Numbered from the stretch's first letter, positions 8,668-18,335 are shown. The stretch: DNA of 64,000 nt from JACRLW01 sp050181465 (GCA_050181465.1 JBFXDD010000004.1:124001-188000), one strand, 5' to 3'. Translations and numbers: made by a program. The notes: a model not told the origin generated them from the sequence alone.

Positions 8668-9389
8668 CGTTCGAAGGTTCCCATGAGCCACTCGGGTCTC
8701 GTCAGCACGAGCGCCACCGTCAGTCCATTGTGAATTGCGTGCGCAAGGATTGCCGCGCTCAGACCTCCGCTCGATTCGCGCAGCACGCCGAAGAGGGCGC
8801 CGAGCAGAGCGATCGGGATCAGCAGGTGAGTACCGTTGGGCACGTGCAAGAGGCCGAACACGACGGCCGTGATCGCAAGCGCGGTGACGCGCCCGAATCG
8901 CCGCTGCAACCCGGTCTGGAGGAAGCCGCGGAAGATCACCTCTTCGATCCACGGACCGAGAATCGCGACCGCGGCGAACGCGAATGCAACCTCGGTTGCG
9001 GTGTGCTCCTCTGCGAACCACGCGAGGTGCGCCTGCGGTTCGATCGCCCAACCGAGTCGCTGCCAGACCCACGGCACGAGGACGAACGCGATCGGCACCC
9101 AGAGCACGAGAAAGCCCAGATAGACCGAGACCAGGCGCGCGACCGCCGTCCACGTCAAACGCGGAAAGGCGAGCGGAACGCCCACGGCCCGAAATCCGAA
9201 CGCAGCCGCCAGTGCGACCATGCTCCCGACCGCTTGGCCGCCGAGCGCGATCAGCACCGGAGCCGCGGCGCCGTTGGCGGACGCGCCAAGTATCAGCATC
9301 GCCAGCGACGACACGACGAGCCATGCGAGCAGAGTGACCGCCGCCGCGAGCACGGGCGACACAGCCAGGCCAGGTGGGTGCGAACTCAT
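8664..9389 (-). CDS. CPBP-family intramembrane metalloprotease
   Basis: 241 residues with six to eight hydrophobic segments. The defining motifs of the CAAX-protease/bacteriocin-processing (CPBP, ABI) family are present: EEVIFRG (EExxxR), FGLLHV (FxxxH), and HAIHNG near the C terminus. The start overlaps the thiG stop by four bases. Family members cleave within membranes or give immunity; the substrate here is unknown and nothing ties it to thiamine except the operon. Confidence 0.87.
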   Translation of the reverse strand: MSSHPPGLAVSPVLAAAVTLLAWLVVSSLAMLILGASANGAAAPVLIALGGQAVGSMVALAAAFGFRAVGVPLAFPRLTWTAVARLVSVYLGFLVLWVPIAFVLVPWVWQRLGWAIEPQAHLAWFAEEHTATEVAFAFAAVAILGPWIEEVIFRGFLQTGLQRRFGRVTALAITAVVFGLLHVPNGTHLLIPIALLGALFGVLRESSGGLSAAILAHAIHNGLTVALVLTRPEWLMGTFER

Positions 9390-10204
9390 TCGCCTGCGAT
9401 CCCGATCCGACCGGCCATCGGCGACGACGCGCTCGCGTAGCGCCGCTTGCCCATGCGTCCCGAAAGCCACGCGAGCCGACCCGCTTCACAGGCAAGGCGC
9501 ATCGCGTGCGCCATCTGCACCGGTTCCTTGGCTGCGGCGATGCCGGTGTTGAGCAACACGCCGTCCGCACCGAGCTCCATCGCGATCGCGACATCCGACG
9601 CCGTGCCGACTCCCGCATCGACCAGAATCGGCACCTTCGCGCGCTCGAGAATGATCGCGAGATTGTTGGGATTGAGGATGCCCTGACCGGAACCGATCGG
9701 TGCGCCGGCAGGCATCACCGCGGCACAGCCGACGTCCTCGAGTCGCTTGGCGAGCACCGGATCGTCGCTCGTGTAGCAGAGGACCGTGAAGCCCTCGCTG
9801 ACGAGCAAACGCGCCGCCTCCAAGGTCCCGACGGGATCGGGCAACAGAGTGTCCGGGTCTCCCAGCACTTCGAGCTTGACGAGGTCGGACATGCCCGCTT
9901 CGCGTCCGAGTCGCGCGGTCCGGACCGCACTGTCGGCGTCGAAACAACCGGCGGTGTTCGGCAGCAGCACGTAGCGCTCGCGATCGAGGTAATCGAGAAG
10001 CGTCTTGCCCGCGGGCATTCCGAGCGACAGGCGGCGCACTGCGACCGTCACGCACTCGCTGCCGGATGCCGCCAACGCATCGCGCATCTGATCGAGGTCG
10101 CGATACTTGCCGGTGCCCACGAACAGGCGCGAACGGAAGGAGTGTGAGCCGATGACGAGCGGCTTGTCGTCGCGTCGGGGTTGATCTGGTTCCAGGAAAC
10201 TCAT
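9386..10204 (-). CDS. thiG: Thiazole synthase ThiG
   Basis: 272 residues, the normal family length. ThiG builds the thiazole phosphate of thiamine from 1-deoxyxylulose phosphate, dehydroglycine and the ThiS thiocarboxylate. The Schiff-base lysine lies in LVKLEVLGD, and PNTAGCFDADSA and PVLVDAG-type barrel motifs (PILVDAGVG) are present. The ATG at 10204 is preceded by GGAGGT; an in-frame GTG four codons earlier overlaps that site and is less likely. It follows thiS by four bases. No other thi gene is nearby. Confidence 0.96.
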   Translation of the reverse strand: MSFLEPDQPRRDDKPLVIGSHSFRSRLFVGTGKYRDLDQMRDALAASGSECVTVAVRRLSLGMPAGKTLLDYLDRERYVLLPNTAGCFDADSAVRTARLGREAGMSDLVKLEVLGDPDTLLPDPVGTLEAARLLVSEGFTVLCYTSDDPVLAKRLEDVGCAAVMPAGAPIGSGQGILNPNNLAIILERAKVPILVDAGVGTASDVAIAMELGADGVLLNTGIAAAKEPVQMAHAMRLACEAGRLAWLSGRMGKRRYASASSPMAGRIGIAGE

Positions 10205-10208
10205 CGCG

Positions 10209-10436
10209 TCACCCACCTCCGACCAGTGTGACGATCTCGAGTTCGTCCCCGTCGGCGAGCCGCGTGGACTCGAAGGCGGATCGCACCACGATCACTCGAT
10301 TGCGCTCGATCGCCGCGACCGCCGGGTCGACACCGAAGTGAGCGCACACCTCGCGCAACGTGATCGGTGAAGGCAAGGTGTGCGACTCGCCGTTGATCGT
10401 CAGTCGAATCGTGCTCGGCAGCACTTCGTCGGCCAT
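10209..10436 (-). CDS. thiS: Sulfur carrier protein ThiS
   Basis: 75 residues with a ubiquitin-like fold, ending in the obligatory Gly-Gly (TLVGGG) that is adenylated and converted to a thiocarboxylate for ThiG. The start was placed at the ATG at 10436 (MADEVLPSTIRLTING) because a longer upstream extension would exceed the family length. It is paired with thiG in the same operon. Confidence 0.94.
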   Translation of the reverse strand: MADEVLPSTIRLTINGESHTLPSPITLREVCAHFGVDPAVAAIERNRVIVVRSAFESTRLADGDELEIVTLVGGG

Positions 10437-10464
10437 GGCTTGTGTTGGGAACTGCTCGCCGGAT

Positions 10465-11706
10465 TCAGGCGGGTGGAGACGGCACCGTCGGCGGTGACTC
10501 GCTGCCACCGCGCTCGACGATCAGGACCTTGAGATACTCGGACTCGGGTAAGCCGACCAGCACCGGGTGGTCCAGGCCCGCGCCTAACCGCTTTCGAAGG
10601 AACATCGGGAACGGCAACTCCGCCGCCGCCTGGCGTACGACTTCCTCGAAGTCCGGCAAGGTGATGTGATGGCTGCAGGAGCAGGTCACCAGGAAGCCGC
10701 CGGGCGCCAACAACCGCAGGGCCTGCCGATTGAGATCGCGGTAGCCGCGTAGACCGCCGCTCCGCTCGCGCCGACTCTTCGCGAAGGCCGGCGGATCGAC
10801 GATCACCAGATCGAACTGCTCCCCCTGCCCGCGCAGCTCGCGGAGTGCATCGAAGACGTTCGCGCAGCGGGTCGTGAGGCCACGGAGTTGGTTGCGCGCT
10901 GCGGCTGCGAGAGCCCGCTCGAGTGCGGGTGCGGATTCGTCGATCGCCAAGGCGCTCGACGCACCGCCGGCCAATGCGGCGACGGCGAAGCCGCCCTGAT
11001 AGGAGAAGGTGTCGAGCACTCGACGCCCGCGGCTCAGCCCGCGAACCAGGGCGCGGGCCGGCGCCTGGTCCAGATAGAAACCGGTCTTGTGCCCTTCGAA
11101 GGTGCGCACCGTGTGCGTGAGACCGTCCTCTTCGATCGCGACTTCTTCGACTCGTCTGCCGGACAGGAGCTGGATCTCGCTCTCGAGACCCTCGAGTCGT
11201 CGCACGGCGAAGTCGTTGCGGGCCAGCACCATCCGCGGCTGGAGCAAGTGCTCGACCTGCTCGACGAGATCCGCGCGGAGGGCCTCGAGTGCCGCGTTGC
11301 CCAACTGCATCACAACGCAGTCGGCGTAGCGATCGATCACCAACCCTGGAAGCTGATCGGCTTCGCCGTGCACGAGCCGCACGCCGGCGGTCGACGCGAC
11401 ATAGCGCGGGTGCGCCATCCGGGAGGCGATGGCCGTCGACAGTCGCGCCCGGAAGAACTCACTCGCCGACGGAAGCCGCGCATCGCTCCACGGTCCGGCG
11501 CGTCGCGCGGCGAGCTTGCTGGACGGCGAAGTGAAGGCGACCCCGAGATCCTTGCCGCGATCGTCACGCAACCGAGCGAGACCCGCGGCCAAGGGCTGCG
11601 ACGGCGAACCGGCGAGATCGTCGGCGAAGAACCACTGCTGACCGCGCCGTGCGAGCTTGCTCGCGCGCTCGTTGAGCACGACGTCCGAGCTGCCGACGAA
11701 GCTCAC
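10465..11706 (-). CDS. Class I SAM-dependent rRNA cytosine methyltransferase, RlmI-like
   Basis: 413 residues with the architecture of RlmI/YccW, which makes m5C in 23S rRNA: an N-terminal PUA-like domain (about 1-90), then a Rossmann methyltransferase. Motifs seen are KTGFYLDQ, motif I VLDTFSYQGGFA, motif IV VDPPAFAKS, and the cysteine-bearing VTCSCSHH. The start is a GTG at 11706 overlapping the deacetylase stop (GTGA). Known RlmI targets C1962; the exact target here is inferred from family. Confidence 0.85.
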   Translation of the reverse strand: MSFVGSSDVVLNERASKLARRGQQWFFADDLAGSPSQPLAAGLARLRDDRGKDLGVAFTSPSSKLAARRAGPWSDARLPSASEFFRARLSTAIASRMAHPRYVASTAGVRLVHGEADQLPGLVIDRYADCVVMQLGNAALEALRADLVEQVEHLLQPRMVLARNDFAVRRLEGLESEIQLLSGRRVEEVAIEEDGLTHTVRTFEGHKTGFYLDQAPARALVRGLSRGRRVLDTFSYQGGFAVAALAGGASSALAIDESAPALERALAAAARNQLRGLTTRCANVFDALRELRGQGEQFDLVIVDPPAFAKSRRERSGGLRGYRDLNRQALRLLAPGGFLVTCSCSHHITLPDFEEVVRQAAAELPFPMFLRKRLGAGLDHPVLVGLPESEYLKVLIVERGGSESPPTVPSPPA

Positions 11707-12404
11707 TTGGAGATCTCCAGGAATGCTTCGGCGAAGCCGCGACCGCGGCCCGCATGCAGCGAGCGATAGGCGTTGAGCCCCAGAATGACGTGTGCGTAGT
11801 CCACGTAGCGAAGTTGACTCTCGTAGCAGTTGATGGCCGCACGCTTTCGGTCGGCGACGGCGGTGATATCGACGAGGACGCTCGGCTCGAGCGGCGACCA
11901 GACTTCGTAGCCGAGGACGCGGGCGCGCGAACCGGCAATCCGGCACCCGTGCAGGACCGCGGCGCACAGGCCGCGATGATCCGCGTTGTGTTCGCCCGGC
12001 CACGGCACGTAGAGGGTGTCGGGCGCGAACTTCGCGATCTCGTTCGCGACGTGCTCGGCCACGTGAGCGACGTCATTCGCCGTGATCTCGTGAGCATCGG
12101 GCAGCCCCCAACACACCGGCGCGACGAGACCCAAACGCTCCAGGGCCAACCTCGATTCGCGACGCCGGATCGCACGAAGCTCCTCCGCCGGGAAGAAGCC
12201 CTGCGGATCGCCCGCGGCACCGTCGGTCGCGACGACGACGCGGACCTGATCCCCGGCAGCGGCATGCAGCGCCAGTGTTCCACCCGGACCGATGACCTCG
12301 TCGTCGGGATGCGGCGCGAAGCACAGTACGGAACCGCGCGGCGGGGTCGTCAGGAGGGTGGGCGCCGGCCACGCGCGCACATCGATCTGGGGAACGGGTT
12401 TCAC
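11703..12404 (-). CDS. PIG-L/LmbE-family N-deacetylase
   Basis: 233 residues. The zinc motif PHPDDE (CFAPHPDDEVIGPGG) and the later HNADHRG histidine define the PIG-L/LmbE/BshB family, which removes acetyl groups from N-acetylglucosamine conjugates in bacillithiol, mycothiol or glycan pathways. Length fits BshB1, but no other bacillithiol gene is adjacent, so the substrate is open. It overlaps the methyltransferase by four bases and lies 28 bases after the upstream GNAT. Confidence 0.88.
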   Translation of the reverse strand: MKPVPQIDVRAWPAPTLLTTPPRGSVLCFAPHPDDEVIGPGGTLALHAAAGDQVRVVVATDGAAGDPQGFFPAEELRAIRRRESRLALERLGLVAPVCWGLPDAHEITANDVAHVAEHVANEIAKFAPDTLYVPWPGEHNADHRGLCAAVLHGCRIAGSRARVLGYEVWSPLEPSVLVDITAVADRKRAAINCYESQLRYVDYAHVILGLNAYRSLHAGRGRGFAEAFLEISK

Positions 12405-12432
12405 GGCGACATCGCGAGCTCGATCGTCCGAC

Positions 12433-13470
12433 TCAAATCAGGTCCGACTCCCCCATCGTGAAATGCCAGGCGTCGCGCAGGAACATGGAATCCAGCGTGA
12501 AGGTGGCGACCACGAGGAAATAGCCGCTGTCCCAGGTCGCGTAGCCCAGGCGTTGGATCGGTCGATATCGCGGATCGACCGGGCTCTGCACGAGGGCCAA
12601 CACCCCGGTTCCGCCGCGGCAGGCCGCCGCCTCGGCGTGGGCGACGAGCGCGACCAGCGCATCGTGATCGCCCGGCGCGACCAACCAATCGACAAGGAAC
12701 GAAGTGTTCGGCCGCAGCAGGTGACCGACGGTGTCCACACCGATCGCTCGCAGTTCGCCGTCTCTCCAGCACTCGAAGAGCCGGTAGCGCTGCCGCGGAT
12801 GCTCGGCGTAACGCCAGTTCAGCCAGGCAGCGTCTTTGACCAGGGTGAATCGCTCGGCGGAACCCAGCCGCGCGAAGAGCGCGTCGACCGCCGGGCCGAA
12901 GCGGTCGACGTCACGGCACGAGAAGCCGCCGGGAGCCGCAGTCCGTGCCGCCGCGTCCGCCGGCACTTCGCGCGCCAGGAAATTCCAGTCGCGGACGTTC
13001 TCGTAGCGCAGGTAGCGCTGACCGATCCGCCAGGCGGGCACCGGCCAGCCGTAGTTGAAGGACTGCTTCCCGCCGCCCGGACCGCCGAAGGCTCGGTAGT
13101 ACTCGCGCCCCATCTGCACGAAGAGCCCCGGCCGCTCGCCGATCCGCCGCCAGTCGTGCCGCACCATCAGGTCGGTGATCTGCGCGGTTCGAACGGGCTG
13201 CCCCGCGCACAACGCCCGCAGCGGTTGGCTGGGGTAGGCGCCGACCACGCCGACCTCGGGATGGGTCGCGAGGAGGAGTTCGCGACCGAGCCCGCCGGGG
13301 GCGGCGTACTTCCACCGCCAGGTCGCCAGGTCCATCGTCGCGACCGAGGGATCGTCGACCGGAAAGATCGCGTTGAAGCAGTCGACCAGGGCCTGGTCGT
13401 CGGCGGCCTCGGCGTGGCGGATCTCCAGCGGCGCGCCGCGGACGTCGAGTTGGGCGAGAACGGTTCCCAT
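12433..13470 (-). CDS. GNAT-family acetyltransferase-like protein
   Basis: 345 residues with two GNAT-like halves. The N-terminal one has AQITDLMVRHDWRR, where the beta4 and acetyl-CoA loop would sit, preceded by WRWKYAAPGG, typical of large GNATs that modify sugars or peptides. The C-terminal half (VDWLVAPGDHDALVAL) repeats the fold more loosely. Substrate unknown. It lies five bases after the next gene upstream and 28 before the PIG-L deacetylase, so an acetyl-group theme in this operon is possible but unproven. Confidence 0.7.
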   Translation of the reverse strand: MGTVLAQLDVRGAPLEIRHAEAADDQALVDCFNAIFPVDDPSVATMDLATWRWKYAAPGGLGRELLLATHPEVGVVGAYPSQPLRALCAGQPVRTAQITDLMVRHDWRRIGERPGLFVQMGREYYRAFGGPGGGKQSFNYGWPVPAWRIGQRYLRYENVRDWNFLAREVPADAAARTAAPGGFSCRDVDRFGPAVDALFARLGSAERFTLVKDAAWLNWRYAEHPRQRYRLFECWRDGELRAIGVDTVGHLLRPNTSFLVDWLVAPGDHDALVALVAHAEAAACRGGTGVLALVQSPVDPRYRPIQRLGYATWDSGYFLVVATFTLDSMFLRDAWHFTMGESDLI

Positions 13471-13475
13471 TCGGA

Positions 13476-13958
13476 TCAGGGAACGATCTCGAGAGGCCGT
13501 TCGCGGTCGCCGCGGTGGACGAAACGCGCCAAGTGGACGAACCCGACGACGGTCGCACCGCTGGGCTCGAAGCCGGCGTCGCCGAACAAGCGGAGGGCGG
13601 CCTCGTTCTCGGGACGCACCGCTGCCACCAGTCGGCTCAGGCCGCGCGAGCGCGCGACCATGAGCGCGTGCTCGACCAAGGCGCTGCCGATTCCGCGGCG
13701 GCGCTGGCGCGGATCGACGATCAAGGTGACGTCGCCGCTGCGGTCCGGGGCCAGATCCAAGCGAACGAAACCGACCGGGGTTCGGCCCGCGAGCGCGGCG
13801 AAGGCGACGATGCGCGGGTCGCCGCCGGCCATGCGAGTCGCCCAGATGTGGCGTGCCAGACGATCCGGGAGGGGCATGCCGGCATCGCGAAGCCAACGCT
13901 CGAGCCGCGGCGCATCGGTCGCGTCGAAGGGGCGGAATTTGAGGGACTGCGAGGGCAT
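13476..13958 (-). CDS. GNAT-family N-acetyltransferase
   Basis: 160 residues, a standard single GNAT domain: PVGFVRLDL (beta4 region), the acetyl-CoA pyrophosphate loop RQRRRGIGSALV (Q/RxxGxG/A), and NEAALRLFGDAGF near the end. It is the first gene of the minus-strand run ending at 7176. The start at 13958 was preferred over an ATG at 14003 because the extra residues cross an area that looks like promoter sequence. Substrate unknown. Confidence 0.85.
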   Translation of the reverse strand: MPSQSLKFRPFDATDAPRLERWLRDAGMPLPDRLARHIWATRMAGGDPRIVAFAALAGRTPVGFVRLDLAPDRSGDVTLIVDPRQRRRGIGSALVEHALMVARSRGLSRLVAAVRPENEAALRLFGDAGFEPSGATVVGFVHLARFVHRGDRERPLEIVP

Positions 13959-14006
13959 CGAGCGATGGGAGTCTAACCCGCGGACTGCGCCACGGAATCG
14001 CATTGC

Positions 14007-14034
14007 TTGACCGGTCCCGCCGAGTCGGTAGCAT
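14007..14034 (+). promoter_or_regulatory. Predicted sigma-70-type promoter of nusA operon
   Basis: TTGACC (-35, 14007-14012) and TAGCAT (-10, 14029-14034) are separated by 16 bases, upstream of the nusA leader. This is an inspection-based match; five of six and four of six consensus bases agree. Confidence 0.5.
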
Positions 14035-14067
14035 CCCGGCCCAGGATTCTCAGCGCTTCGAGACGTT

Positions 14068-14097
14068 GCGAGCGGGCCTTCCCGCTCGCTTCTGTTT
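14068..14097 (+). terminator. Terminator-like hairpin in nusA leader, possible attenuator
   Basis: A perfect nine-base stem (GCGAGCGGG with CCCGCTCGC, loop CCTT) is followed at once by TTCTGTTT. It lies between the predicted promoter and the nusA start, 119 bases before the ATG, so it would stop transcription before nusA unless read through. NusA acts on terminators, so an autoregulatory attenuator is a reasonable inference. Confidence 0.5.
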
Positions 14098-14215
14098 AGA
14101 GGCACTCGCATCCTTGCTCCGGACCGGCAGGCTTGGCGGCCTCCGTGGCCGCGGGTCCTTTCGGCCCCGTGTCTGCGGCGTTCTCGGTCGGTTCGGGTTC
14201 CCGACGTTCCGACCC

Positions 14216-15325
14216 ATGGCCTCATCCGACATCCTTCGCTACATCGAGTCGATCGCAAAGGACAAGGAGATCGACCCCGAGCAGTTGATCTCCGGTGTCG
14301 AGCAAGCATTGGCTCAGGCCATCGCGAAGAAGTACGGCGTCGATGACTTGGTGCTCCGCATCGATCGAAAGTCCGGCGACGTGGTCAGCAACTACGAGAT
14401 CGACCTGCAGGCCGAAGGGCGAATCCTCGCTCAGGCGGTCAAGCAGGCGATCATCGGTCGCTTCCGCGAGGCCGAACGGGACGTCCTGTACGACGAGTAC
14501 GAGCAGAAGATCGGCGAGATCGTCTCCGGGCAGATCCAACGGTTCGAAGGGGACACGACCATCGTGAACCTCGGCCGGAACATGGAAGGCATCATCCCGC
14601 GCGCCGAGAAGGTCCGCGGCGAGAACTACAACGTCGGCGACCGCATCCGGGCCCTGGTGCTCGAGGTGAAGAAGGTCGGCAATCGCGTCAAGGTGATCCT
14701 GTCGCGCGGCAATCGAGACCTCGTTCGAGCGCTGTTCGAGGTCGAAGTCCCCGAGATCGCCGAAGGCCTGATCACGATCCGCCGGATCGAGCGGGAGCCC
14801 GGTTACCGGACGAAGCTCGCCGTAGATTCCAAGGACGAGCGCGTCGACTGCGTCGGCGCCTGTGTCGGCGTGCGCGGGACGCGCATCAAGTCGATCATCG
14901 ACGAGCTGAACGGTGAGCGCATCGACATCATCCGCTGGACGGACGATGCCGAGCAGATGATCCGCAACGCCCTCAAGCCCGCGGAGATCTCCCACATCGA
15001 GCTCGACGGCGAGCGCAAGAAAGCCCTGATCTTGGTCGACGAGGACCAGCTCTCGCTCGCGATCGGCCGCCGCGGTCAGAACGTGCGGCTGGCCAGTCGC
15101 CTGACCCAGTGGGAAATCGATATCATGACTCGGGCCGAGCTCGAACGATCCTTCGCCGAGGAGGCCGCACCCGCGGCCGCCGGCGCGGCGGATGCCATCG
15201 AGTCCGGTCCACCCGCTGCCGAGGCCGCCGAATCCGACGGCACCGAGCAGATCCTTTCGACGGAGCGCACAGCCGACGGTGTCGGCGACGCAGAGGGCGG
15301 GGCTTCCCCGTCCGGTGACAACTGA
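14216..15325 (+). CDS. nusA: Transcription termination/antitermination factor NusA
   Basis: 369 residues. Domain order is that of NusA: N-terminal RNA-polymerase-binding domain (1-115), S1 domain (about 110-175, GQIQRFEGDTTIVNLG), then two KH domains (GVRGTRIKSIIDELNGERID; LAIGRRGQNVRLASRLTQW). A low-complexity Ala/Glu tail replaces the acidic repeats of E. coli. It binds nascent RNA and polymerase to set pausing and termination. It heads nusA-infB-ylxP-rbfA; rimP and ylxR, often in this operon, are absent here. Confidence 0.96.
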   Translation: MASSDILRYIESIAKDKEIDPEQLISGVEQALAQAIAKKYGVDDLVLRIDRKSGDVVSNYEIDLQAEGRILAQAVKQAIIGRFREAERDVLYDEYEQKIGEIVSGQIQRFEGDTTIVNLGRNMEGIIPRAEKVRGENYNVGDRIRALVLEVKKVGNRVKVILSRGNRDLVRALFEVEVPEIAEGLITIRRIEREPGYRTKLAVDSKDERVDCVGACVGVRGTRIKSIIDELNGERIDIIRWTDDAEQMIRNALKPAEISHIELDGERKKALILVDEDQLSLAIGRRGQNVRLASRLTQWEIDIMTRAELERSFAEEAAPAAAGAADAIESGPPAAEAAESDGTEQILSTERTADGVGDAEGGASPSGDN

Positions 15326-15377
15326 GGCGCAGGGTCGTTGCTAACACTAGGGTCCGTATCGAGGACCAGGAGATCGA

Positions 15378-18335
15378 TTGAGTAAGGTTCGCGTCTACGA
15401 ACTCGCCAAGGAATACGGACTGAAGGGTCCAGATCTAGCCAAGATGCTCAAGGACATGGGCTTCGAGGCGGTGAAGTCCCACATGGCCGTCTTGGATGAC
15501 GCAACCGAGCTGCACGTTCGGGCCGTGATCGAAGCCCAAGGCCACAAGGTTCAGGCTTCCGGCGGAGAGACTGCCGTAGAGGCTGCCGTGGAAGCCGAAG
15601 CACCCAGCGGCGGACTGCGCAAGAAAGCGCTACCCGGCATCGGGGGCGCCGCTGCGGCGGACTCCGGACTGAAGAGCCTGCCGAACCCCGCGGATCGCAA
15701 GCGTCTGCCTGAGCCGAAGCGCGACGCGCCGAAGCCGCTCCGCCGCATCCAGGACGAAGACGCGAGCCCTGCCCCCCGGCCCGAGACGCCCCCGCTGGTC
15801 AGCACCCCCGAGCCGGCCGCCGACCTGCCGGAACGCATCGTGAAGCCGGCGGTAGACCCCGCCCCGGCGGCGGGCAACGAGGCCCCTCGATCCGTGGCAC
15901 CCGCCGCGCGGCGGTCGGAACCGGCACCGGTCGAGGAAGCGCCGACGACACCCCGGAGCAAGGACGAACCAGCGCCGGCACCTGCGCTGGGGCAAGCTGG
16001 TGCGGCGCAAGCCCGGCCACCGAAGGCTCGGCAAGACGACACCGGGCAGGTCGCCGAGCCGCCGAAGCCGCCGGCAGCCGCGAATCCACCCGCCAGCTCG
16101 GTAGCCGCGACGCCGACGACGGTAGCTGAGCCACCGATGAGTGCTGCCACCACTGCCGACCAAGCGGCGACGACGCCTGTTGCGGGCCCAGTGCCGACCT
16201 CGGACGACCCGAAGGCGATCGGGCCGGACGCCGCGCCGAACGACAGTGTCAAACGACTCCTCGTTCCCGAGGCTCGCGCGAAGGTCCTCGGTCGCATCGA
16301 ACTGACGCCGGAAGCGATCCGCGACGCGCAGCGCCGGTCCGCGCCGCCGTCGGCACGCAATCCGGGCGGCGTCGATCGTGACCTTCGGCGCGCCGCCCTG
16401 CGCAGCACGCAGTCCCGCACCGCTGCTCCGCGTGGTCGCCCCGGTCAGGCGCCGCAGCGACGTGGGCCGGCCACCGGCCCCGGCCAAGCGGGCCGCGGGC
16501 GCACGACCGGCCGCACCGGCCGCAAGGGTGGCGGGTTGGCATCGAGCGTCGATCCGAACAAGGTCGTCGAGATCCAACCGCCGATCACCATCAAGGCGCT
16601 GTCCGAGGCACTGGGCGTCAAGGTGAACGACCTGATCGCGACGCTGACCTTCAAGCTCGGTGTGCTCGGCAAGACGATCAACTCCTTCCTCACCAACGAC
16701 GAAGTCGAACTCGTCGCTCTCGAGGTCAATCGCAAGATAAAGATCGTCGAGCGTCAGGAAGCCGAAGCAGAACTCCTCGCCGAGCTGCAAGAGGCACACG
16801 ACGAGACCGATGCCGATCAAGAGCCGCGCGCACCGGTCGTGACCTTCATGGGTCACGTCGACCACGGCAAGACCTCGCTGCTCGACGCGCTGCGCCGTAG
16901 TGACGTCGCGAAGGGCGAAGCCGGCGGGATCACGCAGCACATCGGTGCCTACAAGGTCACCTGGAAGGACGGCTCGGAGTTCGTCGTGCTCGACACTCCG
17001 GGTCACGAGGCCTTCACGCAGATGCGTGCACGCGGCGCCAAGCTCACCGACATCGTCGTGTTGGTGGTGGCTGCCGACGACGGCGTCATGCCGCAGACGG
17101 AAGAAGCCATCGCGCATGCGAGCGACGCGGGCGTCAAGGTGATCGTGGCGATCAACAAGTGCGATCGTCCGGATGCCCGCCCGCTCCAGGTGAAGCAGCA
17201 ACTCGCGGTCAAGGGCCTGCAGCCGGAAGAATGGGGCGGCACGGTCGGAATGATCGAAGTGTCCGCCACCACCGGGGCCGGGCTCGACGAACTCGTCGAG
17301 CGCATCGCTCTGGAAGCGGAAATGCTCGAGTTGTTCGCGAAGTCCGACGCGGCGGGTGAAGCCGTCGTCGTCGAGTCGCGGCAATCACCCGAGCAGGGCG
17401 TCGTCGTCAACGTGCTCGTGATGAACGGCACGCTTCGCGTGCGCGACAACGTGCTGTGCGGCGACAGCCTCTCGCGCATCCGTGGACTGATCGATGACCA
17501 CGGTCGCCAGATCAAGGAAGCGGGTCCCGCAACGCCGGTCTCTCTGCTCGGTCTGACCTCGCTTCCGCAGCCCGGCGATCGCCTCTACGTCATCACCGAC
17601 GTCAAGAAGGCCAAGGAAGTCGCCGAGGAGCGGTCGCGGACCGCACGCACTCTCTCGCTGGCCGAGCGCTCGAAGATGACCGCGGAGAACCTGCGGGCAC
17701 AGCTCGAGTCGCGAAACATCGAAGAGATCAAGCTGATCCTGAAGGCCGACGTGATGGGCTCGCTCGAGCCGATCCGTCAGAGCCTCGCGAAGCTCAACAC
17801 CGAGGAAGTTCGCGTGAACGTGATTCACGCTGCACTCGGCGGCATCACCGAGACCGATGTGTCGCTCGCCGAGGCTTCGGGAGCGATGGTCATCGGCTTC
17901 AACATGGTGGCCGACACCTCGGCGCGCCAAGCCGCCGAACGCGCGGGGGTCCAGATCCGCTTCTACGACGTGATCTACGGCCTGATCGATGACATCAAGC
18001 TCGCCATGGAAGGCAAGCTGCGACCTGAAGAGGTCGAGGAAGTCATCGGCCATGCCGAGATTCGCGCCGTGTTCCGCTCGAGCAAGTTCGGCAACATCGC
18101 CGGCTGTTTCGTGCTGGACGGCATCGCGCGCCGCAACGCCGACGTCCGTCTCACTCGCGACGGTCGCGTGATCTACACGGGCAAGCTCGACTCGCTCCGT
18201 CGCGAGAAGGACGACGCCAAGGAAGTCCGCGCCGGATTCGAGTGCGGCATGGTGCTCGCCAACTTCAATGACATCAAGGAAGGCGACCAGCTCGAGTTCT
18301 TCAGCGTCAAGCTGGTGAAGCGCACGCTCGATTGA
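15378..18335 (+). CDS. infB: Translation initiation factor IF-2
   Basis: 985 residues. An IF2_N domain (1-50) is followed by a long Ala/Pro-rich linker (about 60-390), a second IF2_N-like segment (ITIKALSEALGVKVND), and the GTPase domain from about 490: GHVDHGKTSLLD (G1), DTPGHEAF (G3), NKCD (G4). The C-terminal beta-barrels that bind fMet-tRNA follow. The start is a TTG at 15378 with AGGAG six bases upstream; no ATG is available for the conserved N terminus. It places initiator tRNA on the 30S subunit. Confidence 0.97.
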   Translation: MSKVRVYELAKEYGLKGPDLAKMLKDMGFEAVKSHMAVLDDATELHVRAVIEAQGHKVQASGGETAVEAAVEAEAPSGGLRKKALPGIGGAAAADSGLKSLPNPADRKRLPEPKRDAPKPLRRIQDEDASPAPRPETPPLVSTPEPAADLPERIVKPAVDPAPAAGNEAPRSVAPAARRSEPAPVEEAPTTPRSKDEPAPAPALGQAGAAQARPPKARQDDTGQVAEPPKPPAAANPPASSVAATPTTVAEPPMSAATTADQAATTPVAGPVPTSDDPKAIGPDAAPNDSVKRLLVPEARAKVLGRIELTPEAIRDAQRRSAPPSARNPGGVDRDLRRAALRSTQSRTAAPRGRPGQAPQRRGPATGPGQAGRGRTTGRTGRKGGGLASSVDPNKVVEIQPPITIKALSEALGVKVNDLIATLTFKLGVLGKTINSFLTNDEVELVALEVNRKIKIVERQEAEAELLAELQEAHDETDADQEPRAPVVTFMGHVDHGKTSLLDALRRSDVAKGEAGGITQHIGAYKVTWKDGSEFVVLDTPGHEAFTQMRARGAKLTDIVVLVVAADDGVMPQTEEAIAHASDAGVKVIVAINKCDRPDARPLQVKQQLAVKGLQPEEWGGTVGMIEVSATTGAGLDELVERIALEAEMLELFAKSDAAGEAVVVESRQSPEQGVVVNVLVMNGTLRVRDNVLCGDSLSRIRGLIDDHGRQIKEAGPATPVSLLGLTSLPQPGDRLYVITDVKKAKEVAEERSRTARTLSLAERSKMTAENLRAQLESRNIEEIKLILKADVMGSLEPIRQSLAKLNTEEVRVNVIHAALGGITETDVSLAEASGAMVIGFNMVADTSARQAAERAGVQIRFYDVIYGLIDDIKLAMEGKLRPEEVEEVIGHAEIRAVFRSSKFGNIAGCFVLDGIARRNADVRLTRDGRVIYTGKLDSLRREKDDAKEVRAGFECGMVLANFNDIKEGDQLEFFSVKLVKRTLD

